A program made the position numbers and the translations under genes. The notes beneath the pieces were generated by a model. It did not search any database. It was not told where the DNA came from and worked only from the letters and a program-made list of their open reading frames with translations. From Syntrophomonadaceae bacterium (GTDB taxonomy: Bacteria; Bacillota; Dethiobacteria; DTU022), in NCBI GenBank assembly GCA_003567725.1, contig PWYU01000056.1, positions 1-38,207 of the forward strand: DNA of 38,207 bases, in the 5' to 3' direction. Of the stretch, positions 1 through 9,433 are shown one piece after another; the stretch's first letter is position 1, and every line of letters starts with the position of its first letter.

Positions 1-1
1 A

Positions 2-106
2 CAATCCGGTTCAACGCCCGCACAATCCGGTTCAACGCCCGCACAATCCGGTTCTGCGCCCGGACAATCCGGTTCAACACCTGGACAATCCGGTTCTGCG
101 CCCGGG
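2..106 (+). repeat. Five 21-bp tandem repeats
   Basis: Five head-to-tail 21-bp units with the shared core CAATCCGGTTC. They differ mainly in the ACG/ACA/GCG codon and the final GCA/GGA/GGG codon. The period is a multiple of three, so unit gain or loss would keep the reading frame. Further units may lie upstream of the window. Confidence 0.85.
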
Positions 107-118
107 CAAACCGATTAA
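2..118 (+). CDS. C-terminal end of a gene with Gln-Ser-Gly-Pro heptapeptide repeats (partial)
   Basis: The window opens inside an open frame that ends at TAA 116-118. It translates as five copies of a seven-residue unit, QSG-S-(T/A)-P-(A/G), followed by QTD and stop. Tails rich in Gln, Ser, Gly and Pro are usually flexible, surface-exposed linkers. The next gene, a lipoprotein, starts 35 bases on, so the two may share a transcript. The 5' part lies outside the window and the function is unknown. Other frames of the repeat are also open, so the coding call rests on the plausible composition, the terminal stop and the position just ahead of a gene on the same strand. Confidence 0.5.
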   Translation, partial: QSGSTPAQSGSTPAQSGSAPGQSGSTPGQSGSAPGQTD

Positions 119-153
119 ACTAAACGGCCCTGAAAGGATAATGCAAAATTATC

Positions 154-750
154 ATGACCTTTTTTACAAGGAAAAACTTAAAAGGCCACAAAAAACAGGC
201 AATATTTCTTTTTATAGCCCTTATAATACCAGTCATCACTTCCTGCAGCGAGCAGCCAGGTGATCAGCATGACAACCTGGATACACAAAACAGACAAGAT
301 GGGTGGGCTCAGCGATTGTCATCACAGGACACAGAAAGCCTTTCATTCAAACACTTAGATCAATGGATAATGGTTAAAGAAACTCATCGAGATAATATTA
401 CTTCCCTTCACCTGGAACGGCCTAATAATGATGAAGATACTATAAAACTGATTATAACCATCTTACCTATCGTTTTATATGAAGATGAGCTTTTGTTTGA
501 GGCAAAAAAAATGCTCGAATCAAGCCTTCATAATATTCAATCCGTAGAAGTAAGGGAAAAATTAATATCAAACCTTAAATTAATTATTCTTGACTATATA
601 GTTGGTGAAACAGGACAGATAAAGGTTCGGGCTGCCGGCTTCTCAAGCGGAGGGCGCTCTTATCTATTTACAATTTTAGCAAATGAAGACTCATTTTCTG
701 ATGCCACCATCGAACTTGAAATGATTCTTAGTTCCATAGATCTTGATTAA
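154..750 (+). CDS. Putative lipoprotein of unknown function
   Basis: A 198-residue protein. It has a basic N-terminus (residues 6-14), a hydrophobic segment at about 16-29 and a lipobox-like ITSC ending at Cys31, so it is probably exported and lipid-anchored. The mature part is polar and mixed alpha/beta, with no motif I recognise; small exported proteins of this size are sometimes stress- or adhesion-related, but nothing here proves that. A weak AAGGA lies about 15 bases before the ATG, so the exact start is uncertain. It lies between the repeat-tailed gene and the c-di-GMP enzyme, all on the same strand. Confidence 0.6.
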   Translation: MTFFTRKNLKGHKKQAIFLFIALIIPVITSCSEQPGDQHDNLDTQNRQDGWAQRLSSQDTESLSFKHLDQWIMVKETHRDNITSLHLERPNNDEDTIKLIITILPIVLYEDELLFEAKKMLESSLHNIQSVEVREKLISNLKLIILDYIVGETGQIKVRAAGFSSGGRSYLFTILANEDSFSDATIELEMILSSIDLD

Positions 751-918
751 ATTTTGAAATTAAATATTAAAAAGAACCCTCTAAAAGCGGCCAGATGGAA
801 TTAAAGTGGAATTGTTATAATATTAATAATGCAGATCAGTATAACACCCTGAAGCAAACGGGCCTCATACCTTTGCATCTCAATTGAAATCTAGAGTTTT
901 TTAAAATGGGAGAGTTTA

Positions 919-3282
919 ATGAAAACCAGGTTCTTTTTTTATATATTGGTGACAACTTTTCTCATCGGTAGTTTTATATTTGGTTTTTATATATGGCAGG
1001 AAACTTCTAGACCAAGTCTTACTGAAGCAGAATATAGCAAACTGAGTGAAGTAGCTCCTCTAGTTTTTGCAGGCGATAAAGATTTTCCACCCCTTTCTTA
1101 TAAAGATGCTGAAGGGCAGTACAGTGGTTATGAAGCTGATTTGGTCGCTGCTCTGGAAGAATATCTTGACATCAAAATAGAATACACCCAGCTAACCTGG
1201 AACGATGCGTTAGAAGCCTTATCTTCAAGCGAAGCAACGGCAATTACCGGCATGCGTATTACTACTGAGAGAAATAATAAATACAACTTTACAAACCCAT
1301 ACTGGGAAACTTCTTACACTTTGGTTTATCATAAAGACAATAATCACGAAGAATTGTTAAACCGTGATCAGGTTGTAGTGGTTTTGCAAAGAGACTCAGC
1401 AGCTTACAATTTATTTTTAGATTATTATTACGATGAAAATATATCATTTATCCAGGCTGACCACCACAGCGACGCTTTGGATTTAATAATAAATGGCAAA
1501 GCCGAGCTATGGTTTGAAAAATACCAGGTGGTTCGTCATGAAGCTCATAATACTGGAATGCTTGATAATTTAAGCTTTTACACTCTTCCAGAAAGTGTTG
1601 GCCAATATGCAATTGCCCTTGGGCCTGAGTATTCCTCGCTGATCCCTATTTTCAATAAAGCACTACTGCACTTAGAGGAAGACCTTGTATTGTCTGAGCT
1701 CGATCAAAAGTGGTTTGGGTTGACTGATTACAGACCTGACGCAGCATCATTTGGGCTTACTATACCTGTAGTGCTTTACATACTATTCAGTCTTATGCTT
1801 ATTGTTATTTTCTGGAACCGTTATTTACAGTTGAAAGTTGATCAAAAAACAGAAGAATTGAGCAATAGTGAAAAAAAATTTAAAGCGGCTTTTGAAAATT
1901 CACATGATGCTATTATTATAACTAATAATAAGGGTGATATCCTTGGTTGCAATCAAAGTGCAATTGATCTCTTCGGCTACGAGCATAAGCATGATTTGCT
2001 GTCTTTGAATTTTCTTGAACAATCACCCGAGAAGCAGCAAGACGGCAGTAACTCTTATCAACTCCTTTGCGAAATCATGAATTCAGTACATGAAAGTAGT
2101 AATTATTTTAAATTTGAATGGCAATTTACTCATAAAAACGGACACATCTTTATTACCGAGGTAACCTTAACAGCCTATCTCCTGGCCGGGGGAACTGTTC
2201 TTCAGGCCAATATTAACGATATAACCGAACGAAAAAAATTTCAAGAACAGCTTGAATACTTAAGCCTGCATGACCAATTAACCGGCATTTATAACCGCTA
2301 CTGCTTTGAAAAAGAATTATTGAGATTAAAGAACAGCGACTCTTATCCTATCACTTTACTTTCGTGCGATATTGACGGTCTTAAACTGATAAATGATTCC
2401 CTTGGACATCAATTCGGCGATAAACTTCTGGTAAACTGTGCTACAATTATGCAGCAAGCATTGCGGGATTTTGATATACTAGCTCGGGTAGGCGGCGATG
2501 AATTTTGTGCCTTAATGCCAAATACCGACCCTAAAACCGCTGAAGAAATTACCCGAAAGATTAGAGCCAACCTTTCAGCTTACAATAAAGCAAATCCTAA
2601 TTTGCCTCTTGGACTCTCAATAGGTCTGGCTTCAACTGAAAATGATGATACTTTGTTTAATGATTTATATAAAAAAGCCGATGACTTGATGTACCGTGAC
2701 AAACTTTACCGCAGCACCAGTATTAAGAATAAATTAGTGCAAAGCCTATTGGCCGCCCTTGCAGAAAAGGATAATATCATAAGTGGCCATGCTCAGCGCC
2801 TTGAAGAGTTATGCCTTACAATTGGCGAAAAGGTTAACCTTACGTCAAGGCAGTTGACGGATTTAGCCCTTCTGGCTAAAGTACACGATCTAGGCAAGGT
2901 AGGGGTTACAGATCAAATCCTTTATAAACCAGGAAAACTTATCGATAGTGAATGGACAGTAATAAAACAACATTCCGAAAAAGGCTATCGCATTGCCATG
3001 TCATCACCGGATCTAACCGGTGTAGCTGATTTAATCTTAAAACACCATGAAAGATGGGACGGTGATGGTTATCCCATCGGACTGACAGCTGAGGATATCC
3101 CCATAGAATGTCGTATTATGGCAATTGTTGATGCTTATGATGTCATGATTAATAAACGGCCTTACGCAAAGATAAATAGCAAACAGGAAGCCCTGAATGA
3201 AATAAAAACTATGTCTGGATCACAGTTTGATCCAAATCTTGTAGAAGTATTTCTTTCTATCTTTAATGATGAAGCCAGTTAA
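919..3282 (+). CDS. Bifunctional c-di-GMP signalling protein: periplasmic solute-binding sensor, PAS, GGDEF and HD-GYP
   Basis: A 787-residue membrane protein with a TM segment at about 7-26 and an extracytoplasmic family-3 solute-binding domain at about 47-265, of the type that binds amino acids. A second TM lies at about 280-302, PAS at about 316-435, GGDEF at about 440-600 and HD-GYP at about 605-787. The cyclase motif GGDEF (525-529) is intact and preceded by RDFD, an RxxD product-inhibition site at the usual five-residue distance. The phosphodiesterase side keeps HD (656-657), HHE (709-711) and GYP (717-719). Synthesis and breakdown of c-di-GMP may therefore sit in one protein under control of a periplasmic ligand. 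GGGAGA precedes the ATG. The ligand and the dominant activity cannot be told from sequence. Confidence 0.9.
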   Translation: MKTRFFFYILVTTFLIGSFIFGFYIWQETSRPSLTEAEYSKLSEVAPLVFAGDKDFPPLSYKDAEGQYSGYEADLVAALEEYLDIKIEYTQLTWNDALEALSSSEATAITGMRITTERNNKYNFTNPYWETSYTLVYHKDNNHEELLNRDQVVVVLQRDSAAYNLFLDYYYDENISFIQADHHSDALDLIINGKAELWFEKYQVVRHEAHNTGMLDNLSFYTLPESVGQYAIALGPEYSSLIPIFNKALLHLEEDLVLSELDQKWFGLTDYRPDAASFGLTIPVVLYILFSLMLIVIFWNRYLQLKVDQKTEELSNSEKKFKAAFENSHDAIIITNNKGDILGCNQSAIDLFGYEHKHDLLSLNFLEQSPEKQQDGSNSYQLLCEIMNSVHESSNYFKFEWQFTHKNGHIFITEVTLTAYLLAGGTVLQANINDITERKKFQEQLEYLSLHDQLTGIYNRYCFEKELLRLKNSDSYPITLLSCDIDGLKLINDSLGHQFGDKLLVNCATIMQQALRDFDILARVGGDEFCALMPNTDPKTAEEITRKIRANLSAYNKANPNLPLGLSIGLASTENDDTLFNDLYKKADDLMYRDKLYRSTSIKNKLVQSLLAALAEKDNIISGHAQRLEELCLTIGEKVNLTSRQLTDLALLAKVHDLGKVGVTDQILYKPGKLIDSEWTVIKQHSEKGYRIAMSSPDLTGVADLILKHHERWDGDGYPIGLTAEDIPIECRIMAIVDAYDVMINKRPYAKINSKQEALNEIKTMSGSQFDPNLVEVFLSIFNDEAS

Positions 3283-3371
3283 TGCATACACCAATGCTAA
3301 CAAATCATCAGGTGCCGAAAATCCTTTCAAAAATAACAAAGATCTAGATTGGTCTTTAAATAATATAATGA

Positions 3372-3711
3372 TAAATGAAAAGGGCAGGTGCTTTCGCTGC
3401 GCAAATCAATAGCGCCAGGCCAGGGGATTGATGATGGTACACTGGTAAATAGATGGATTTTTCCTATGCTGCAGCACAGGTAGGCGAAGCAATCGCTGAA
3501 ACTTACATGATGGAGGATATCTTTTACCTTAAACCTTGGCTTAATGAAGGGGAGTTTCTCAGTTGGCGATGATATCATGTATATCCTTATCGGAGGCGAA
3601 ATCAGACCACGGGTTATAGATGCTCTTCAATCTCTGATTGGAATGATTAAGACCGAATGTGTTACAGAAATAGAGCATGGCCAGGAAAAACCTTCAAACA
3701 AAAGATTTTAA
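3372..3711 (+). pseudogene. Possible decayed gene (short overlapping open frames)
   Basis: The 592-base gap after the c-di-GMP gene holds no intact gene. Three short protein-like stretches lie head to tail in different frames. One is around 3388-3480 and contains GIDDGTLVNRWIFPML. The second is 3452-3571, starting MDFSYAAAQVGEAIAE. The third is 3543-3711, containing VGDDIMYILIGGEIRPRVID. Consecutive protein-like frames suggest one ancestral gene broken by frameshifts. I do not recognise the family. The longest open frame on the opposite strand (3327-3578) has an unconvincing composition. Confidence 0.25.
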
Positions 3712-3874
3712 CCTGCTTCTAATCATATAACTGAATCATCTTTTGCTGCAGTAAGCGGCTTGAAATAGTTATGATATTAAATAAATTCCTTCAACAAAAA
3801 ATAAGTAATTCTATCCCCGCTACTTTGACTATAATTATAGTTTCAAACCATTTTCATTCAGCTTATTAAAACCG

Positions 3875-5299
3875 TTAACCGGATTTTTCTTCAATGCTTT
3901 TTTGGACCTTTTCCAGATAGTGATCGATATTGAATTTAGATCTGCTTCCTTTGTAGCTCATATAGCGGACTTTGCCGAAGATAGACCTCTCACCCCAGGC
4001 CCGGTCGTGCACACCGCCAATACTCCAGGCTATACCGCTGTAACCATTGGGATCACGCCCGTCCAGGGAATATTTATCATTAAGATAGATGGCAAATTTC
4101 TGAGCTTGCCCGGGCGATTCCGTCCATTCCAGGATTTTTTTGGCCCAGTACATGCGCATGTAACCGTGCATCTTACCGGTTATGGCCATTTCATTTTGGG
4201 CGGCGTTCCAGAGTCGATCATGGGTGCTGGCTTCTTCGAAAACCGGCAAGGTATAGAGGTATTCCCGGGAGTCTTTTCTGTGCAAATCCAGACTCTCCCG
4301 GGCCCAGCGCGGAAAACCGGCTGTACTGTCATAGGTTTGATTATAGAAACAGTAGTTGTCGGATAGTTCCCGGCGCACCACCAGTTCTTCAAGAAAAGCC
4401 TCCTTTGATTCCATAACCAGATGATCATTTTTTTTAGCGCCAGCCTTATTGACCTCATAGGCAAGCCTTTGGGGCGATAGCTGTCCAAAATGCAGATAGC
4501 AAGATAGTTTTGATTGTCCGTTTTTTGAAGGATCATTTCGATCCCGGTCATAAAACGCTATTTTAGAAGAGAGAAAGTGCTGCATTGCCTTCCTGGCAGC
4601 AGCTTCACCAGGTTTGAATCGCAGTACTTCAGGTACAGATCGATCAACGGTAAGCAGCTTTTCTGCAGCCTGCCAGTCTGTTAAAGAAAGCTCCTCTTTC
4701 TTGTTTTTCTCTTGATTATGCAGATCTAAGTAAGAGTAGGGATGAGATACCGGCTCCGGGATGTCAGTCAAATATTTCTGCAGCTGTCTTTTTATTTTGG
4801 GCCGGAAGGTATAGGCGGCATACTCCTGCTTATCAGAAGCCAGGCGGCAGGGCACAATGTTGTGAGCATCAACCTCATAAAAAGCCAGCGGCAGTTTTTC
4901 GGCCACCGCAGTTTTCCAGCCGCTGTTGATGCGCAGGGGAGAAAAATCGGTTACCAGGGCCCCGGCCTGCTTTTTTCGGCAAAAATTGGTTACTTCGAAA
5001 GCCGGCTCTCCTTTAAGCAAAATAAAGGTGATGCCCAGTTCGAAAAGGTCTTTTTCTAATTCTGCAAGCCCTTTTAACATAAAACGATACTGGCGCAGGG
5101 TAGCTCCCAAAAATTCAGGGACCAGGCAAATTATTACGGCCAGAGGTTGTTTTCTCTCAAGAGCCAGTTTTTGGGCATATAAAAGGGCCCAGTTATCTCG
5201 AACCCGCTGATCGCGGCTCATCCAGTAAAATACCGGTCCCTGGTTCACCGGTTCGTGATTGAGCTTATAAATCCGGCTGTTATCGATTTCAAAGCCCAT
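3875..5299 (-). CDS. phr: Class II deoxyribodipyrimidine (CPD) photolyase
   Basis: A 474-residue flavoprotein expected to split UV-induced cyclobutane pyrimidine dimers using light and FADH-. The N-terminal antenna/Rossmann-like domain contains FYWMSRDQRVRDNWAL, a class II hallmark. The C-terminal FAD domain has the class II signatures KMHGYMRMYWAKKILEW and DGRDPNGYSGIAWSIGGVHD, followed by a basic C-terminus. The length fits the family (about 450-480 residues). The start is ATG behind GAGGGA. It stands alone and is the first of three consecutive minus-strand genes that do not look functionally linked. Confidence 0.93.
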   Translation of the reverse strand: MGFEIDNSRIYKLNHEPVNQGPVFYWMSRDQRVRDNWALLYAQKLALERKQPLAVIICLVPEFLGATLRQYRFMLKGLAELEKDLFELGITFILLKGEPAFEVTNFCRKKQAGALVTDFSPLRINSGWKTAVAEKLPLAFYEVDAHNIVPCRLASDKQEYAAYTFRPKIKRQLQKYLTDIPEPVSHPYSYLDLHNQEKNKKEELSLTDWQAAEKLLTVDRSVPEVLRFKPGEAAARKAMQHFLSSKIAFYDRDRNDPSKNGQSKLSCYLHFGQLSPQRLAYEVNKAGAKKNDHLVMESKEAFLEELVVRRELSDNYCFYNQTYDSTAGFPRWARESLDLHRKDSREYLYTLPVFEEASTHDRLWNAAQNEMAITGKMHGYMRMYWAKKILEWTESPGQAQKFAIYLNDKYSLDGRDPNGYSGIAWSIGGVHDRAWGERSIFGKVRYMSYKGSRSKFNIDHYLEKVQKSIEEKSG

Positions 5300-5443
5300 A
5301 ATTTTCCCTCGCTTATAATAAGCATAATGGCCGGAAACTGGCTTGAGGCGTAATGTTGAAGGGTTTAAAAACTTCGATTACCTGCTGCTATGCTGGCAAT
5401 TTTTATGCCGTCAATTATATACAAGCGCACCTTATGAAATCTT

Positions 5444-6043
5444 TTAAGGGGCTTTTAATACCTCTACCCTAACTTCAGCCAGGCCCTGCTGCTTCATGCC
5501 CAGCTCCTGGGCCGCCTTTTTGGAAAGGTCTATGATTCTTCTATCACCTGTAAATGGTCCGCGGTTGTTAATTCTTACTACAACCGAGCGCTTATTGCAA
5601 AGATTGGTCACCCTCACAACTGAATCAAAGGGAAGGTGCCGGTGAGCAGCGGTGAGTGAATACATATCGTAAGTTTCGCCACTGGCAGTAGGCCCGTCGT
5701 GAAAATTGGCACCATACCAGGAGGCAATCCCTTCCTGGATCCCATCCTCAGCCCAGGTTTCAAAGTGATCGTCACCGGATATGAGATAAGCGGCAACGGG
5801 TTTTTTTATCTCCAGTTCCTGCCAGATGAGGCCGGATTCATCACAGTCACTCCTTTTAGTGAAAAGCTCATCAAGCGCTTTTTTATCTCTTTCGCTTTGC
5901 ATTACTGCGCCAACAAAAGGAGCTGGAGCCTCATTGCGAAAGGCTTCAAGGGTTTTAATCCCGCTACTGCCCAGGTCAATCAGTAACAGGAAAAATAGGA
6001 TTATGCTTAAATTGAATATGATTAACTTAATAAACAAATGCAA
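5444..6043 (-). CDS. RlpA-like double-psi beta-barrel protein (septal ring lytic transglycosylase family)
   Basis: A 199-residue protein with an N-terminal hydrophobic anchor (about 5-24), a charged spacer, and a C-terminal RlpA/expansin-like barrel at about 105-197. That domain carries GIASWYG, PTASGETYD, LTAAHRHLPF, VRVTNL, VRINNRGPF and RIIDLSKKAAQELG. Family members act on or bind peptidoglycan. The catalytic Asp of active RlpA proteins should lie in the INNRGPF...R-IIDLS region, which is present. No SPOR domain is visible. The TTG start at 6043 is five bases behind AAAAGGA. An exact TTGACA occurs upstream at about 6101-6106 on this strand, but no good -10 box is correctly spaced from it. 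Confidence 0.85.
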   Translation of the reverse strand: MHLFIKLIIFNLSIILFFLLLIDLGSSGIKTLEAFRNEAPAPFVGAVMQSERDKKALDELFTKRSDCDESGLIWQELEIKKPVAAYLISGDDHFETWAEDGIQEGIASWYGANFHDGPTASGETYDMYSLTAAHRHLPFDSVVRVTNLCNKRSVVVRINNRGPFTGDRRIIDLSKKAAQELGMKQQGLAEVRVEVLKAP

Positions 6044-6140
6044 TCAAGTCCTTTTCAAGGCAGTGTTGCTGCTGTTCTTTTTTTAGACTATAATTTATGA
6101 TTTGTCAAATCATAAACAAAAGCTTTTTTAAAACGTTCCG

Positions 6141-8027
6141 CTATCGCAGGCTCATGATTTCCTGCAGTGGCTCCCTCAATTCTATAGGAATAGCCGCTAT
6201 TTTTGTATTACGGTCACCAAGCAGCGTTTTGCCAACTATAATCAGGGCTTTACTCCAAAGTTTGCCCGGCGTTGACTGCGGTGCTTTTTGATTCCAGAAG
6301 TATCCATCGCCAGCCATTTTGCCAAATTTGCGGCTTACGGCACTTAAATGGGCCGTCCCCCCTCTTTCCAAGAGATAAAGCAGTAAATCACGTTCTGCCT
6401 GGCTTAATCTTCCCACTAAATCATGCAGGTTTTCAATGACGGTTAAATAAGAAAGAATTTCATACTCTCTTTCCGGACGGAAGCGCTTTGCATCAAGGCC
6501 GAGCACTGCACAAATACTGAGCAGCCATTCATCGGGCATATTATTCAAACCCTGCTTTAAGCCTGCATTGGAGGAAAACTCCTGCGCTTCCACTTCTTCG
6601 CGCAGTTTATCTTCAAAATTTTTTTCTGACAAAGCCTTCTTACTTTTTTTTAATAATGTTTTTGCTTCACGCAGTATCAATTCCGCTTTTTCACGTGTAG
6701 CCGCACTTATCTCATAATGTTCCATGCTGTTTATATATTTGATAGCATCTTTGTAATTACCTGTTTCCAGATTGATTTCGGCCAGGTTAATATCTACTAC
6801 GGAATTACAGGGGAATACAGTATTTAAAGTTTCAAATAGGTTTATAGCCAGCTCCCAGTTCTCATTAGTCCGGTAAAGGTTACCCAAAATCATCATGGCC
6901 CGGGGGTAATAATTGCCTTTTTGGAAATAAGGTTCAAGAACGCTTATGGCTTGATCAACCTTTCCCTGATCTCTTAAAAGAATAGCATCATTACAAACTC
7001 TTTCCATGGCCGGATTATGTTTAAGGTGGGGGTTAGAACAATAGAGAGCGATCATTTCTTTACGCCCGTTGAGTATAATCGGTATTGCGTCGCCTTCTTT
7101 AAACACCCCTCTCTCGGTTAGGGTTGAAGCAACAGTTAACTTAAACTTCTCTGGCAGGTTAGGAGACTGCAGGATCTGGAGACCCAATATTTTGCCCCAG
7201 TCGCAGCCGTAATTTACCAAAAGTTTGAAAGCGTCATCTCTTTGTTTTTCAGGGGCTTTTTCATCAAAAGCAATATCAAGCAAAATAATCCGGATATGGC
7301 CATTTGCAAAAATCTCTTCCTGCTTTTTGCGGTTGATTCCGGATTCATATAAAGATTCTTTTACTTCATCCCAGCTGGGTGGAATATAGTGGAGTTCAAA
7401 GTGGGGTATAACCCGCCTTCCCATCAAAAAGGCAATTCTTTGCAGCGGTACAGTAAAATTACCGATCTTGTTTAAAGGCTCCCAGGTAAAAGCGGCCTCC
7501 TTATAGCGTTTCAGGTTAAAGTAAGCCACGCCGGCTTTATAACGATTTTCCCAGTTAACATGGTATTGCTCGAAGCGACGGTAGAGGTCTAAAACCTGCC
7601 GGTGATCTTTAAGATCGCCTGCCGCCCGCATAATATGCACCGTATATTCATACCATGCCTCAGGATTGATGTTCATTTCCTCCAGGCAGCCCAGACCGTT
7701 TTCAAAAACAATTATAGACCGGTTTAGATATTCCTTTGCCTCTTTCTGTTTGTCTTTAAGGGCCAGGAGCTGCGCGGCAAAAGCATAGCTAAAAGGATTG
7801 CCCTGCGGCGGATTTGAGTTGAGCAGCCCAGCTAAAGCTTCCAAAGCTGCTTCATCTTTACTGCCGGCATGCAAAGCCAAAGCCAAATTATTTAAGGCTA
7901 TTATACTATCTTTCTCATCTGCCTCTTCTACTGCCCGGCGAAAAGTTATTTCCGCCTTTTCATATTTCTGTTCATCCATCATTTCTAAACCTTGATCCAT
8001 CAACCTGGAATATTCTTCGGTGCTCAA
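6141..8027 (-). CDS. Tetratricopeptide-repeat (TPR) protein
   Basis: A 628-residue, mostly helical soluble protein. TPR-like helix pairs lie near the N-terminus (YEKAEITFRRAVEEADEKD; LNNLALALHAGSKDEAALEAL) and again in the middle (NYYPRAMMILGNLYRTNENW; AINLFETL; VVDINLAEINLETGNYKDAI). The C-terminal 130 residues are a separate charged and hydrophobic region with no family I recognise. TPRs normally hold protein partners, and the role is unknown. I chose TTG at 8027 because AAAGGGG lies eight bases ahead of it. The ATGs at 8081 and 8051 have no ribosome site. No signal peptide is present. Confidence 0.75.
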   Translation of the reverse strand: MSTEEYSRLMDQGLEMMDEQKYEKAEITFRRAVEEADEKDSIIALNNLALALHAGSKDEAALEALAGLLNSNPPQGNPFSYAFAAQLLALKDKQKEAKEYLNRSIIVFENGLGCLEEMNINPEAWYEYTVHIMRAAGDLKDHRQVLDLYRRFEQYHVNWENRYKAGVAYFNLKRYKEAAFTWEPLNKIGNFTVPLQRIAFLMGRRVIPHFELHYIPPSWDEVKESLYESGINRKKQEEIFANGHIRIILLDIAFDEKAPEKQRDDAFKLLVNYGCDWGKILGLQILQSPNLPEKFKLTVASTLTERGVFKEGDAIPIILNGRKEMIALYCSNPHLKHNPAMERVCNDAILLRDQGKVDQAISVLEPYFQKGNYYPRAMMILGNLYRTNENWELAINLFETLNTVFPCNSVVDINLAEINLETGNYKDAIKYINSMEHYEISAATREKAELILREAKTLLKKSKKALSEKNFEDKLREEVEAQEFSSNAGLKQGLNNMPDEWLLSICAVLGLDAKRFRPEREYEILSYLTVIENLHDLVGRLSQAERDLLLYLLERGGTAHLSAVSRKFGKMAGDGYFWNQKAPQSTPGKLWSKALIIVGKTLLGDRNTKIAAIPIELREPLQEIMSLR

Positions 8028-8274
8028 CTGCAAACCCCTTTCGCTGATCATTTCTAATATATTGTTTAATAACAAAAACATTGCTTATATCATAAAGCAT
8101 ATTCGATCAATTTGGTAGCATCAAAAGCGGTTTGTTTTTAGCAAAACTTAAACAGCCTGAACTAAAATACTGATGGTCATTAAAACCACGGTAATTGATA
8201 TAGTTTTCTGGCAATGATATAGTATAAACAAGTTAGCATTTGAAGACAAAACCTTTTAGGAGGACATATCTGCA

Positions 8275-8919
8275 TTGAGTGATAATTTTCAGTGTCTCAG
8301 GGAAAACATGGTGAATACCCAGATAAAAGCCCGGGGTGTTAATGATAAAAAAGTCCTCGCAGCTTTTCACCGGGTGCCGCGACACATGTTCGTAGGACCG
8401 GACCAAGAACTCCAGGCCTATGAAGATCATCCCCTGCCGATTGAACATGATCAGACTATTTCACAGCCATTCATTGTCGCCCTTATGACTGAAGCCTTAA
8501 AACTGACAGGAGAAGAAATAGTCTTAGAAATCGGCACCGGCTCAGGCTATCAAACCGCAATATTAGCAGAAATAGCGGGGCATGTTTATACCATTGAGCG
8601 TTTTGAGAAGCTCTCACGCTCCGCATCTATATTGCTTGATAAACTCGGTTATAACAATATTAGCTACAGGGTTGGTGATGGCACTAAAGGATGGCCGGAA
8701 GAGGCTCCCTTCGAAGGTATCCTGGTCGCGGCAGCCACAGCTGATATTCCACCCGCTTTAATGGACCAGCTGGCACCCAACAGCAGGCTGGTCATACCTG
8801 TCGGCGATTCAAGATCCCAGGACCTGCTGATTGTTAGCAAGGATGACCGGGGCAACCTGGATAGAGAAAGCCTTGGCGGCTGCAGATTCCTACCCCTGGT
8901 GGAAGATAAAGAACGCTGA
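8275..8919 (+). CDS. pcm: Protein-L-isoaspartate O-methyltransferase
   Basis: A 214-residue cytosolic enzyme that methylates L-isoaspartyl residues formed by protein ageing, using S-adenosylmethionine, and so starts their repair. The family signature VPRHMFV is followed by DHPLPIEHDQTISQP and the SAM-binding motif VLEIGTGSGYQTAILAEI (about residues 83-100). The fold is complete to the C-terminal RFLPLV segment. The TTG start at 8275 lies 11 bases after a perfect AGGAGG (8258-8263). It is monocistronic and divergent from the TPR gene. Confidence 0.92.
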   Translation: MSDNFQCLRENMVNTQIKARGVNDKKVLAAFHRVPRHMFVGPDQELQAYEDHPLPIEHDQTISQPFIVALMTEALKLTGEEIVLEIGTGSGYQTAILAEIAGHVYTIERFEKLSRSASILLDKLGYNNISYRVGDGTKGWPEEAPFEGILVAAATADIPPALMDQLAPNSRLVIPVGDSRSQDLLIVSKDDRGNLDRESLGGCRFLPLVEDKER

Positions 8920-8954
8920 TTAACCTGTTTTATGCGGTTTAAAAGATCTATTAG

Positions 8955-9107
8955 ATGATCGGACCGGTTTATTCCAACATGACCGAATACCTGCTTGAGG
9001 ATCTGGTTTACTGTCTGCAGCAAAAGCACAGGCAGGATTCCCATCCACTGGATCCGTTCAAAATAATGGTTCCCAATCGCAACCTTTTAACCTGGACCCG
9101 GTTATAA
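8955..9107 (+). pseudogene. Short fragment resembling the N-terminus of RecC (exodeoxyribonuclease V gamma)
   Basis: A 50-codon frame from ATG 8955 to TAA 9107. It reads MIGPVYSNMTEYLLEDL, then HPLDPFKIMVPNRNLLTW, a pattern like the first 50 residues of RecC proteins (a Y-x-SN start, then DPF, then V-P-N-R-N/W-L). A second short frame (about 9171-9290) follows and could be a further piece. There is no ribosome site and no rest of the gene, so I read it as a relic. The remaining bases to 9433 hold only the terminator listed next. The family assignment is by pattern only. Confidence 0.35.
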
Positions 9108-9317
9108 GTGACTTCCCCTCATCAAAGCATCCGTACCCTGTTAAGGCATAGGGCTTACCTGCGTGATTAGATGGATTTAATCAGCAGCCAGCCCCTGAGC
9201 ATTTTGCATTTTACTGACATGATCAAAAATGAATTACTCCTGGACTTAATATTTCGCCGGAAATCATTCCATGGGCTTTCTTTATGTGGGCTATAAATTA
9301 CGGCTGGCCGTCGCACA

Positions 9318-9350
9318 AATAAACCCATCAGCAAAGCTGACGGGTTTATT
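9318..9350 (-). terminator. Rho-independent terminator of the dehydrogenase-hydratase gene
   Basis: The inverted repeat AATAAACCCATCAGC / GCTGACGGGTTTATT has a three-base AAA loop and a single mismatch. On the minus strand it lies about 85 bases after the stop of the fused fatty-acid enzyme and its 3' arm ends in TTTATT. It may also work in the plus direction. Confidence 0.8.
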
Positions 9351-9433
9351 ATTCCTTGATGTAAATAATTTAAGACCGTGCAGTTGATATGATAATTTCC
9401 GATATTTTAAAGCGGCCTTGGATTTATTGCTTT

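Noticed and set aside
3327-3578. 83-residue open frame on the minus strand
   Set aside because: Composition (many Cys, Ser, Phe) is unlike a protein, there is no ribosome site, and it covers the decayed plus-strand stretches.
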